From Chloroflexota bacterium (lineage in GTDB: Bacteria; Chloroflexota; Dehalococcoidia; Dehalococcoidales; RBG-16-60-22), in contig JANYKH010000254.1 of assembly GCA_025358235.1 (NCBI GenBank), forward strand, positions 1-5,740: 5,740 nt of DNA, written 5' to 3'. Shown one piece after another: positions 1 through 5,740 of the stretch. The position numbers were made by a program, and so were the translations under genes. Positions within the stretch are counted from its first letter, which is position 1. Each line of letters opens with the position of its first letter. Under the pieces are notes generated by a model. It did no database searches, had not been told where the DNA came from, and was given only the letters and a program-made list of their open reading frames with translations.

Positions 1-512
1 GCGTAAAGACCGATGGTTACTAGCAAATCATGGGAGAGGGAAATGATGGCGCTTACGCCGTAGCGGAAAGGTTTTGGCATGACGCGGAAGGCCCAGGTGA
101 CGTACAGCAGGATGCCGGCCACGGCTGCCAGTACGGCGTAGCCCGCATTCCTGGCAGTCTCAGTAGCCACCAGCGGAGATACCGAGGCAAAAGAACTCTC
201 GGTGACCTGACCGAATTTCGCACTGAGCGCGTTTTCGATGGCAGTTTTTTCTTCCGCGGTAATTGGTCTGGTCCGGATCAGGAAATCGTTGCCTGTTTTC
301 TGAACGAGGGACTGATAGCCCATGTCGTTAAGGACTGCTTCGATACCTTTTTGGTCAGGAGCGTTCGGGAAGGAAATGGTCAGCAATGAACCGCTGCTGA
401 ATTCAATGCCCGGTGTCAGTCCAAAGGTCAACAACGCGACCACAGCGATTACTACCATTACAATGGCAATCAGAAAATAGTTGAATCTCTTGCCGATAAT
501 ATCAATTTTCAT
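1..512 (-). CDS. secF: Protein translocase subunit SecF, N-terminal part (cut by the window edge)
   Basis: Membrane subunit of the SecDF complex, which uses the proton motive force to pull exported proteins through SecYEG. Reading down from the ATG at 510-512 gives 170 complete codons with no stop before base 1, so the gene continues outside the window. A short basic N-terminus (MKIDIIGKRF) is followed by TM1 at about residues 12-30. The first periplasmic domain spans about 31-122, with the family's post-TM1 signature present as GIEFSSGS (35-42). TM2 lies at about 123-140 and TM3 starts near 151. The stretch SLSHDLLVTIG (158-168) matches the SecF 'IHDvlitlG' motif; D162 corresponds to the conserved membrane Asp (E. 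coli SecF D213). The start overlaps the secD stop by 4 nt (ATGA). The usual D-F-T-G-G and VGP motifs are altered (EFSSG; SVSP), yet order and spacing fit SecF well. Its identity is supported by SecD directly upstream. Confidence 0.95.
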   Translation of the reverse strand, partial: MKIDIIGKRFNYFLIAIVMVVIAVVALLTFGLTPGIEFSSGSLLTISFPNAPDQKGIEAVLNDMGYQSLVQKTGNDFLIRTRPITAEEKTAIENALSAKFGQVTESSFASVSPLVATETARNAGYAVLAAVAGILLYVTWAFRVMPKPFRYGVSAIISLSHDLLVTIGLY

Positions 513-2014
513 TTCTTACCCCAATTCGGTGCAAACCAATTTGTTTTTTGCGCGAGGGCCGTACCCTGGAAAAGCTGGAGCAGTACGCGGCTGACCGTGA
601 TGGCGGAGAACATGCTTACCGCGACACCGATGAACAGTGTGATCGCGAAGCTCATTACCGGTCCGCTGGCAACGACGCTGCTGCCCAGCCAGTAAAGGAT
701 GGCGCAAGCGATAAATGTGGTTACGTTGCTGTCACGGATGGCGGACCATGCCCGGTCGAAGCCGGCATCGATAGCCGCGCCGAGGGTACGCCCGCTGCGG
801 AACTCCTCTTTCATGCGCTCAAAGATGAGCACGTTGGCGTCTACTGCCATACCCACCGAGACGATGAATCCGCCGAGACCGGCCAGGTTCAGGGTAATCG
901 GCCACAACTTGAAGATGGCCAGTACCACGGCCGAGTAAAAGAGCAGCGCCAGACTGGCGACGACACCGGACATCCGGTAGTAGGCGATCATGAATAACAT
1001 TACGAGCAAAATGCCGATGATGCCCGCCTTGACGCTGTTATCAACGAAGTTAGCGCCCAGTGTGGCGGAAACCTTTTCCTGATACAGCGGCGGTTTCACC
1101 AAGGGAACCGGCAGTGAGCCGGACTGGAGCAGGTTGGCGAGTTTCTTGACTTCGTCTACCGAGAAAGAACCTTCGATAATCGCGCTGCCGCCGTAACTCT
1201 GTGAGTTAATACGCGGAGCGGAGATTAATTTACTGTCAAGGAAAATGCCGAGTTGCTTCTGATAGAGCCTCTTGGCGATCTGATCAAAAATCGCTGAGCC
1301 CTGATCGTTCCATTTAATATCGACGACGGCGTTAACACCGGCCTGGGTCTGGACATCTGCCCTGGCGTCAGCCAGAAGTCCGCCGGTTAAGGGTGTGCCG
1401 TCATCTCCGCGTGAGATTACCCACGAAACGGACGTCCGATAGAAATCCATCGCGGCGGGGTCAATAACCTTGCCGTTATTATCAGTAAATTTCAACCCGG
1501 CCGGGGTAGAAGTGATGATGACAACCGGATTGTTTTTGGTGTCCACAAAAATGCGGGTACCCGTTTCCTTGGTATCCACAAAAGCGGGTTTAGCCTGGGA
1601 GAGGTAGTCTCCCAGCGTTACCTGTTTGCCGTCAGCGGTCAATTCCATCTGCCGGAATTCAAGGAAGCCGGTGGTTTCAACGAAACCCTTGGCAGCATCG
1701 ATATCCGTGAAACCGGGCAGCTGGACCAATATGCGGTCATTGCCGAGTTTCTGGATGATCGGATCCACGACGCCGTATTGGTCAATACGGCTCTGGATAG
1801 TGGCGATTTCACGGTCGATAGCGGCGTTTTTCTCCGCGTCCGTGGCGTTATCCGGGAACTTTACCTGGTAAACCAGGTGCACGCCGCCCACCAGGTCAAG
1901 ACCCAGGCGGACGCCCTGCCGCCCGAACCGGTTGCCGTCAAGCGGGATTACGGCCCAGAGCGAAAAGGCAAAAATAGCGAGGATGATGAGAAGTAAAATG
2001 TTTCTTCTGCGCAT
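509..2014 (-). CDS. secD: Protein translocase subunit SecD
   Basis: Partner of SecF in the proton-driven SecDF complex of the cytoplasmic membrane, which assists late steps of Sec-dependent export. The 501-aa product has TM1 at about residues 5-23. The family signature LGLDLVGG is at 37-44 and the P1-type motif ILVQLPGFTD at 95-104. The second half of the exported domain has TGGLLADA (210-217), LGIFLDSKLISAPRI (255-269) and LLQSGSLPVPL (295-305). Five C-terminal membrane segments follow at roughly 328-346, 350-368, 373-391, 430-448 and 454-478. GMAVDANVLIFERMKEE (388-404) is the hallmark motif; D392 corresponds to the essential proton-relay Asp of E. coli SecD (D519). The protein is shorter than E. 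coli SecD (615 aa), mainly in the periplasmic region, as in many non-proteobacterial homologues. The ATG start is fixed by a strong SD, AAGGAG, 5 nt upstream. The gene lies 9 nt after cca and overlaps secF by 4 nt. Confidence 0.98.
   Translation of the reverse strand: MRRRNILLLIILAIFAFSLWAVIPLDGNRFGRQGVRLGLDLVGGVHLVYQVKFPDNATDAEKNAAIDREIATIQSRIDQYGVVDPIIQKLGNDRILVQLPGFTDIDAAKGFVETTGFLEFRQMELTADGKQVTLGDYLSQAKPAFVDTKETGTRIFVDTKNNPVVIITSTPAGLKFTDNNGKVIDPAAMDFYRTSVSWVISRGDDGTPLTGGLLADARADVQTQAGVNAVVDIKWNDQGSAIFDQIAKRLYQKQLGIFLDSKLISAPRINSQSYGGSAIIEGSFSVDEVKKLANLLQSGSLPVPLVKPPLYQEKVSATLGANFVDNSVKAGIIGILLVMLFMIAYYRMSGVVASLALLFYSAVVLAIFKLWPITLNLAGLGGFIVSVGMAVDANVLIFERMKEEFRSGRTLGAAIDAGFDRAWSAIRDSNVTTFIACAILYWLGSSVVASGPVMSFAITLFIGVAVSMFSAITVSRVLLQLFQGTALAQKTNWFAPNWGKK
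519..522 (-). promoter_or_regulatory. Ribosome binding site of secF inside the secD 3' end
   Basis: On the minus strand GGGG (522-519) lies 6 nt before the secF ATG, within the last codons of secD (encoding NWGKK). The site is only a partial match to the SD consensus, so secF translation probably depends largely on ribosomes ending secD at the ATGA overlap (509-512). That dependence is an inference from the geometry. Confidence 0.5.
1538..1588 (-). repeat. Short imperfect direct repeat inside secD
   Basis: On the plus strand bases 1538-1557 (ggtgtccacaaaaatgcggg) recur at 1571-1588 (ggtatccacaaaagcggg), with one substitution and a 2-nt gap, at an offset of 33 nt (11 codons). In the protein this gives FVDTK at residues 145-149 and again at 156-160, in the non-conserved part of the periplasmic region. 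It could be an old in-frame duplication or two similar beta-strands; the latter would be protein-level convergence. Confidence 0.5.
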
Positions 2015-2019
2015 TGTTT

Positions 2020-2025
2020 CTCCTT
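2020..2025 (-). promoter_or_regulatory. Ribosome binding site of secD overlapping the cca stop codon
   Basis: Minus-strand AAGGAG (2025-2020) sits 5 nt before the secD ATG (2014-2012), near-ideal SD sequence and spacing. Its first two bases are the last two of the cca stop codon TAA (2026-2024). Ribosomes ending cca therefore stop on the secD entry site, which suggests translational coupling. The site supports this ATG as the secD start. Confidence 0.85.
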
Positions 2026-3553
2026 AGGATGCCGAATTGCGTATCAGCATTTTAACATAGTTTATGGCTTCATCGCGCGTGGCGATTTCACCCGCTGCCC
2101 GGGCTTCTCGCACAGCTTCGATTAATCTTCCAATTTCAGGTCCGGCGGGGATGTTAAATTCATTCATAATATCGTTGCCGTTAATAATATTGACCGGGTA
2201 AGGCAGCTTCTCCTCTTCGGAGCGTTGTTGCAGGACAAAGCGCACCAGATCAGTGTGCCTCTTCCATTCTGTCAGGTCCAGGCCCGGTCCGCGGGCGGCC
2301 ATGTGATCCGCCAGGCTAAGGTAAAGAATGTCGATTCCGCATTCCCCGGTATCCCGGAAGAAGCGGTAGATGGCGCGGCGGGTGGGCAGTCCCTCGTTGC
2401 TCATCTGGTTGGGCCGCATGTGGTTCTCCACCATCGATTCCACCACGGTGATTTCCCGTGCGCTGAATCTCAGCCGCATCATAATCTCGGAAGCGACTGT
2501 GGCCCCGCGGCTGGTATGGCCGAAAAACCTGGTGTGACCTTCGTCGTCGACGAACTTGGATTCCGGTTTAGCGATGTCATGCAGCAGGGCGGCCAAAATA
2601 AAAAGACTCCGCCGCGTGGTACCGAATCCTACCGTTTTTTTGAAGTGATTGCTCACTTCCTCTGTCCACGGCACCATCGCCAGCGCTTCGGGTGAGGGGT
2701 ATTTATAGGAGTCTTCACCCAGGATGAAATCTGCGGTAGCGGTGGTCTGCATCGAATGTTGAAAGACGTCCCAATAATGGACGATGGGCTGTTCTACGTT
2801 CCGCGCCTGGGCCAGTTCCGGAATCAGTTGAGTCAGCAGACCGAGTTCCTCTAAATCGAAGATGTACCGGCTTGAGGCGGGCACGGCCAGAATGCGTACC
2901 AGCTCTTCTCTGAGTCTTTCCCCGGCGACGTTCTGAATCAGGGCGCCTTCGGATTTAATCAGAGAGGCTGTGCCGGGCTTGATAGTGAAACCAAGCTGGG
3001 CGGATAACCGGACCGCCCTCATCAGGCGGGCGGGATCAGCCTTGAATATACCGGGATTGACGGCGCGGATGGTTTTCGTGGTGATATCTTTCATCCCGCC
3101 GAAGGGGTCTATAAAATCGGCGGGAATCCAGCCTGAGGTGCGATTGTCCAAGGGGAGCGCAATAGCGTCGATAGTGAAGTCGCGCTGGGCCAGGTCTTCC
3201 ATGATGCTGCCGCGCAGAGAAGTAAAATCGAAGTAGAATTGGGCTTCTGTTCCGTTCGCTGAACCGAAAACAACACGGCCGATGCGGTTGACATCATCCA
3301 GTTCGACATAAGTTCCGCCAGTTTTTTCCGCGATTCTTTTGGCCGCAATGAGGGCGTCCCCGGCTACAGCTATATCGATATCAGCGGTTTCACGCTCGAG
3401 GAGCGTATCACGCACAAAGCCCCCTACCAGATAGGCCTCTGTGCCTTGATTTTTCAGGAAACCGGATATTTCAGCTAACCTGGATGAAGCCGGAAAGGCG
3501 TTCAATTTATTTTTATCCGCAGTCAAAACGGAGCCGGGTATTTGCGCGTACAT
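2024..3553 (-). CDS. cca: CCA tRNA nucleotidyltransferase / poly(A) polymerase family protein with HD domain
   Basis: Cytoplasmic template-independent nucleotidyltransferase, expected to add or repair the 3' CCA of tRNAs; the HD domain suggests an extra phosphohydrolase activity. The 509-aa protein starts with the class II head: YLVGGFVRD (41-49), the metal-binding pair D58 and D60 in ADIDIAV, QRDFTIDAIA (123-132; one Arg of the usual RRD is Gln), FIDPFGG (147-153), then FKADPARLMRAVRLSAQLGF (170-189) and AGERLREEL (210-218). The HD domain follows, with H266 (FQHSMQT), H325-D326 (LLHDIAKP), H346 (FFGHTSRG), H378 (ENHMRP) and D416 (SLADH), so its likely metal ligands are all present. The C-terminal part (about 453-505) resembles the small tail domain of these enzymes. 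No SD precedes the ATG; instead a -10 box lies 7 nt upstream. No other in-frame start exists upstream before a TAA. Sequence alone does not separate CCA-adding from poly(A)-adding activity, so the symbol rests on family context. Confidence 0.9.
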   Translation of the reverse strand: MYAQIPGSVLTADKNKLNAFPASSRLAEISGFLKNQGTEAYLVGGFVRDTLLERETADIDIAVAGDALIAAKRIAEKTGGTYVELDDVNRIGRVVFGSANGTEAQFYFDFTSLRGSIMEDLAQRDFTIDAIALPLDNRTSGWIPADFIDPFGGMKDITTKTIRAVNPGIFKADPARLMRAVRLSAQLGFTIKPGTASLIKSEGALIQNVAGERLREELVRILAVPASSRYIFDLEELGLLTQLIPELAQARNVEQPIVHYWDVFQHSMQTTATADFILGEDSYKYPSPEALAMVPWTEEVSNHFKKTVGFGTTRRSLFILAALLHDIAKPESKFVDDEGHTRFFGHTSRGATVASEIMMRLRFSAREITVVESMVENHMRPNQMSNEGLPTRRAIYRFFRDTGECGIDILYLSLADHMAARGPGLDLTEWKRHTDLVRFVLQQRSEEEKLPYPVNIINGNDIMNEFNIPAGPEIGRLIEAVREARAAGEIATRDEAINYVKMLIRNSAS

Positions 3554-3560
3554 CTGATAA

Positions 3561-3589
3561 AATATACTATCATGGTCTCTTTAATTCAA
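3561..3589 (-). promoter_or_regulatory. Sigma70-type promoter for cca (and probably secD-secF)
   Basis: On the minus strand TTGAAT (3589-3584; 4 of 6 against TTGACA) is separated by exactly 17 nt from TATATT (3566-3561; 5 of 6 against TATAAT). Only 7 nt (TTATCAG) lie between the -10 box and the cca ATG, so transcription should begin at or next to the start codon. This fits a leaderless mRNA and explains the lack of an SD. Transcription probably continues into secD and secF, since no terminator is seen between those tightly spaced genes. Confidence 0.6.
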
Positions 3590-3607
3590 GTAGTTATGGT
3601 ACTTAAC

Positions 3608-3622
3608 CGAAAATCATTTTCG
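3608..3622. repeat. Short palindrome upstream of the cca promoter
   Basis: CGAAAA-TCA-TTTTCG is a perfect 6-bp inverted repeat around a 3-nt centre. It ends about 19 bp upstream of the cca -35 box. It could be an operator half-site pair or chance structure in AT-rich DNA. The stem is too AT-rich to be a convincing intrinsic terminator. Confidence 0.35.
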
Positions 3623-3696
3623 TCATGGTTGACATAATATGGCAATTTAGGATTGATTTACCGGAAATTCGACGAAAGATAGAGTGTCGTCCGTAA

Positions 3697-5682
3697 TTAG
3701 CCTTCGCCTTTCAGCCTGGCGAACATTCCTTCCATGTCTTCCAGCCATAATTCCGGCCGGGCTTCAGAGGGCATTCGCCAATCGCCCCGAGGGGACAAAC
3801 TGACTGAACCGACCTTGGGACCCTCCGGGAAACAGGTCCGTTTGAACTGGTTGGCGAAAAACCTGACCAAAAAACTGCGCAGCCAGCGGCGCAATTCGTC
3901 TAATTCATAGTTGTTTTCAAAGCTGCGGCGTTTACAAGCTTCGTTAGCCAGGTACAGGATTTTCCCGGGCGGCATTCCCTGACGTACAAACGGATAGAGG
4001 AAAAAGTCAGCCAGTTCCACCGGACCGATGGATTCTTCGCTTTTTTGAGCTATCTTGCCGCTTTTGGGGGAGAGCAGTTCCGGGGAAATGGGCGTGGCCA
4101 GGATATCCAGCAAGGCTTGTTGTGCGAGCGTCCCCGCCAGTTCCTCATCCGCTACCCAGCGAACAAGATATTGCACCAGCGTCTTGGGCACTGAGGAATT
4201 TACATGATAGTGGGACATGTGGTCGCCGGAAAAGGTGGCCCAGCCCAGGGCGATTTCCGTCAGGTCTCCCGTCCCCAGTACGATGGCGTGGATTCCGTTG
4301 GCCTTATTAAAGAAAAACTCGGTGCGGTAGCGGGCCTGCACGTTCTGAAAAACGATGTCCTCTTCACCCTCGTGGCCGAGATCACGCAGATGGGAGCGGC
4401 AGGTGCGGTTGATATTGATTTGTTCATAGCTTACGCCGAGCGCGCGGCACAGAGAATCAGCGTTGGATTTGGTGCGGCTGGTGGTACCGAAACCGGGGAG
4501 GTTATAAGCGTAAATATTAGTGCGCGGCAGATCGAGAAAGTCCATCGTCTTTACCGCGACGAGTAAGGCGAGGCTGGAATCCAGGCCACCGGAGATGCCC
4601 AGGACGATCTTTTCCTGTTTGGCTCCGGTCAATTTTTGCGCCAACCCTGCCACCTGGATCGCGAAGATATCGCGGCACCGCTCAGCGCGGCGGGCGGGGT
4701 CAGCCGGGACGAAAGGGTGGGGGTCAACCTCCCGGCGGAGGTCGCCGGCCGGGGGATCGTTTACCTCGCATTCGGCCAGCCTGAACGGACGCTCGGACAC
4801 CCGGCAAAAACTATTGATGGAGCGTCTATCATTGACCAGTCTTTGAACGTCTATATCCGCCGTGATCATCTGGTCTTTTTTGGCCAAACGCTCTGATTCT
4901 TGTAACATGATGCCGTTTTCAGCGATGAGCGCGTGCCCGCTGAAAACGATGTCATTTGAGGATTCGCCCATGCCGGACGAAGTGTAACAATAGGCGGCGG
5001 CGCACCGGCCTGATTCCGAGGAAATCATCGTCCTGCGCCAGTCCGCTTTGCCGATGATTTCATTGCTGGCGGAGAGGTTGAGGAGCACGGTGGCCCCGCC
5101 CACCGCCTGGTATTCGTGGGGGGCGAGGGGCACCCACAAGTCTTCGCAAATCTCAACGCCGACTACGGCGGATTTCATGCCCTTTAGAGTAAATAGAATA
5201 TCGCTGCCAAAGGGCGCTCTTTGCCCGGCTATTTCCACCGTGTCCGTGCAGGCATCCTGCCCGGATGTGAACCAGCGGGACTCATAATATTCTTTGTAGG
5301 TAGGCAGGTAGGTTTTGGGGATAATACCCAGTATTTGGCCGGAACAGATTACCGCGGCGCAGTTGAAGACCTTCTGATCAACTTCCAACGGTATGCCGAT
5401 GGCGGCCAGTATTTGGTAACGGGCGGTTTTCTTCAGGATTAATTCCAGCCCCTGGCGGGCGTGTTTCAGAAGGGCTTGCTGCTGCACCAGGTCCGCCATG
5501 GAATAGCCGGTGATGGCCAATTCCGGAAAGGTGATAATCTGCACGCCGTCTTTGGCGGCTTTCTTGATGTAATCGATGATGCCCGCGGTGTTAAAATCGA
5601 CGTCCGTGACGCGGAGAGGAGGCAGGGCGGCAGCGATGCGGAGCATCCCCAGGTCTTTGGTGAGATGGATTGATTGGTCCAA
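3697..5682 (-). CDS. nadE: Glutamine-dependent NAD+ synthetase (nitrilase-type glutaminase fused to NAD+ synthase)
   Basis: Cytoplasmic enzyme for the last step of NAD+ synthesis: it amidates deamido-NAD+ using ATP and ammonia released from glutamine. The 661-aa protein has an N-terminal nitrilase-like glutaminase domain (about 13-300) with the full catalytic triad: E54 in FPELAITGYS, K123 in PKTYLPTYKEYYE, and the nucleophile C179 in VEICEDLWVP. The linker contains DPPAGDLRREVDPHPFVPAD (309-328). The synthase domain has the ATP-binding P-loop LGISGGLDSSL (361-371), then NLPGFGTTSRTKSNA (394-408), LGTGDLTEIALGW (469-481) and DHMSHYHVNSSVPKTL (487-502), and ends with GPKVGSVSLSPRGDWRMPSE (621-640). 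It matches the M. tuberculosis-type enzyme (about 680 aa; triad E52, K121, C176) along its whole length. I chose the TTG at 5682-5680 because an SD lies 7 nt upstream and the resulting triad numbering fits the family. An internal ATG at codon 13 is the alternative. The gene lies 143 bp before cca. Confidence 0.97.
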   Translation of the reverse strand: MDQSIHLTKDLGMLRIAAALPPLRVTDVDFNTAGIIDYIKKAAKDGVQIITFPELAITGYSMADLVQQQALLKHARQGLELILKKTARYQILAAIGIPLEVDQKVFNCAAVICSGQILGIIPKTYLPTYKEYYESRWFTSGQDACTDTVEIAGQRAPFGSDILFTLKGMKSAVVGVEICEDLWVPLAPHEYQAVGGATVLLNLSASNEIIGKADWRRTMISSESGRCAAAYCYTSSGMGESSNDIVFSGHALIAENGIMLQESERLAKKDQMITADIDVQRLVNDRRSINSFCRVSERPFRLAECEVNDPPAGDLRREVDPHPFVPADPARRAERCRDIFAIQVAGLAQKLTGAKQEKIVLGISGGLDSSLALLVAVKTMDFLDLPRTNIYAYNLPGFGTTSRTKSNADSLCRALGVSYEQININRTCRSHLRDLGHEGEEDIVFQNVQARYRTEFFFNKANGIHAIVLGTGDLTEIALGWATFSGDHMSHYHVNSSVPKTLVQYLVRWVADEELAGTLAQQALLDILATPISPELLSPKSGKIAQKSEESIGPVELADFFLYPFVRQGMPPGKILYLANEACKRRSFENNYELDELRRWLRSFLVRFFANQFKRTCFPEGPKVGSVSLSPRGDWRMPSEARPELWLEDMEGMFARLKGEG

Positions 5683-5689
5683 TTCAAGA

Positions 5690-5696
5690 CCCCCTT
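5690..5696 (-). promoter_or_regulatory. Ribosome binding site that fixes the TTG start of nadE
   Basis: Minus-strand AAGGGGG (5696-5690) differs from the SD consensus AAGGAGG by one base and lies 7 nt before the TTG codon at 5682-5680. Another TTG in a different frame (5687-5685) is only 2 nt from the site, so it is less suitable and leads only to a short reading frame. The internal ATG of nadE (codon 13) has only GGGG immediately before it, too close to act as an SD. Confidence 0.7.
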
Positions 5697-5711
5697 CTTG
5701 AAGTTGTCATA

Positions 5712-5720
5712 ATTCTAGCA
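5712..5720 (-). promoter_or_regulatory. Possible extended -10 promoter for nadE
   Basis: On the minus strand TGC-TAGAAT (5720-5712) fits the extended -10 form TGnTATAAT, with 5 of 6 bases in the hexamer. The predicted start of transcription, near 5703-5705, would give a leader of about 20 nt carrying the SD. No recognisable -35 box lies 16-18 nt upstream, as is common for extended -10 promoters. The window ends at 5740, so elements further upstream cannot be judged. Confidence 0.45.
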
Positions 5721-5740
5721 TAAGTTAAAGTTGTTTGCCT

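Larger units (their letters stand above)
3554..3696 (-). other. Intergenic region between nadE and cca
   Basis: This AT-rich gap of 143 bp holds the cca promoter at its left end and a short palindrome at 3608-3622. Just after the nadE stop there is a weak possible hairpin: GACGA at 3671-3675 pairs with TCGTC at 3687-3691 across an 11-nt loop. It lacks a GC-rich stem and a T run, so I do not call it a terminator. Whether nadE transcripts read through into cca cannot be told from the sequence. No coding frame here looks real. Confidence 0.6.

Noticed and set aside
30..389. Plus-strand open frame of 119 codons at the left end
   Set aside because: It is antisense to secF, whose minus-strand translation matches the family through this whole stretch.
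548..997. Plus-strand open frame of 149 codons
   Set aside because: It is antisense to the most conserved membrane part of secD; its composition (rich in D, E, G, H) is typical of an antisense shadow.
2225..2695. Plus-strand open frame of 156 codons
   Set aside because: It lies entirely opposite the HD-domain half of cca, whose minus-strand reading has clear family motifs. The plus-strand product shows no recognisable domain or SD-led start.
2762..2766. Spacer between the first His of the HD domain (H266) and the HD pair (H325-D326) in Cca as an inserted domain
   Set aside because: About 58 residues separate them, but variable-length loops at this point are, to my knowledge, usual in this family, and nothing in the stretch looks like a separate domain.
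3629..3658. TTGACA on the plus strand in the nadE-cca gap as a divergent promoter
   Set aside because: The -35-like hexamer is perfect, but no acceptable -10 box occurs 16-18 nt downstream, and only antisense sequence to nadE follows.
3671..3691. Hairpin after nadE as an intrinsic terminator
   Set aside because: The stem is only 5 bp with an 11-nt loop and no T run follows, so it does not meet the usual pattern.
4204..4566. Plus-strand open frame of 120 codons
   Set aside because: It is antisense to the NAD+ synthase domain, including the P-loop region, and has no recognisable features.

Overview
The window holds four protein-coding genes, all on the minus strand. In transcription order (right to left) they are nadE (glutamine-dependent NAD+ synthetase), cca (tRNA nucleotidyltransferase with an HD domain), secD, and the 5' part of secF, which runs off the left edge. 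No plus-strand gene is credible; the long plus-strand reading frames are antisense shadows of these four. I see no rRNA, tRNA, mobile element, CRISPR array or phage-like segment.

Organism: a bacterium of moderate GC content. Indications are separate, adjacent secD and secF genes, a short SecD (501 aa), a two-domain NAD+ synthetase that matches the mycobacterial-type enzyme from end to end, and a class II CCA/poly(A) polymerase-type enzyme with a complete HD domain. This mix, and the wording of SecD and Cca, reminds me of Chloroflexota, perhaps Dehalococcoidia (Dehalogenimonas-like). That is recognition from memory, not a search result.

Layout: bases 5683-5740 carry a probable extended -10 promoter and a strong Shine-Dalgarno (SD) sequence ahead of a TTG start for nadE (3697-5682). 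A 143-bp gap (3554-3696) follows, with a good sigma70-type promoter placed so close to the cca ATG that the transcript may be leaderless. From cca onward the genes are packed as an operon: cca (2024-3553) ends 9 nt before secD, and the secD SD overlaps the cca stop codon. secD (509-2014) and secF (to 512) share a 4-nt ATGA overlap.

Function: NadE makes NAD+ from deamido-NAD+ in the cytoplasm. Cca repairs or adds the 3' CCA end of tRNAs. SecD and SecF form the membrane complex that uses the proton motive force to help the Sec translocon finish export. The set is housekeeping. The points worth a second look are the possible leaderless cca start, the coupling of a tRNA-maturation gene to secDF, the divergent signature in the SecF periplasmic domain, and a small internal duplication in SecD. 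I found no evidence of a new biological system here.
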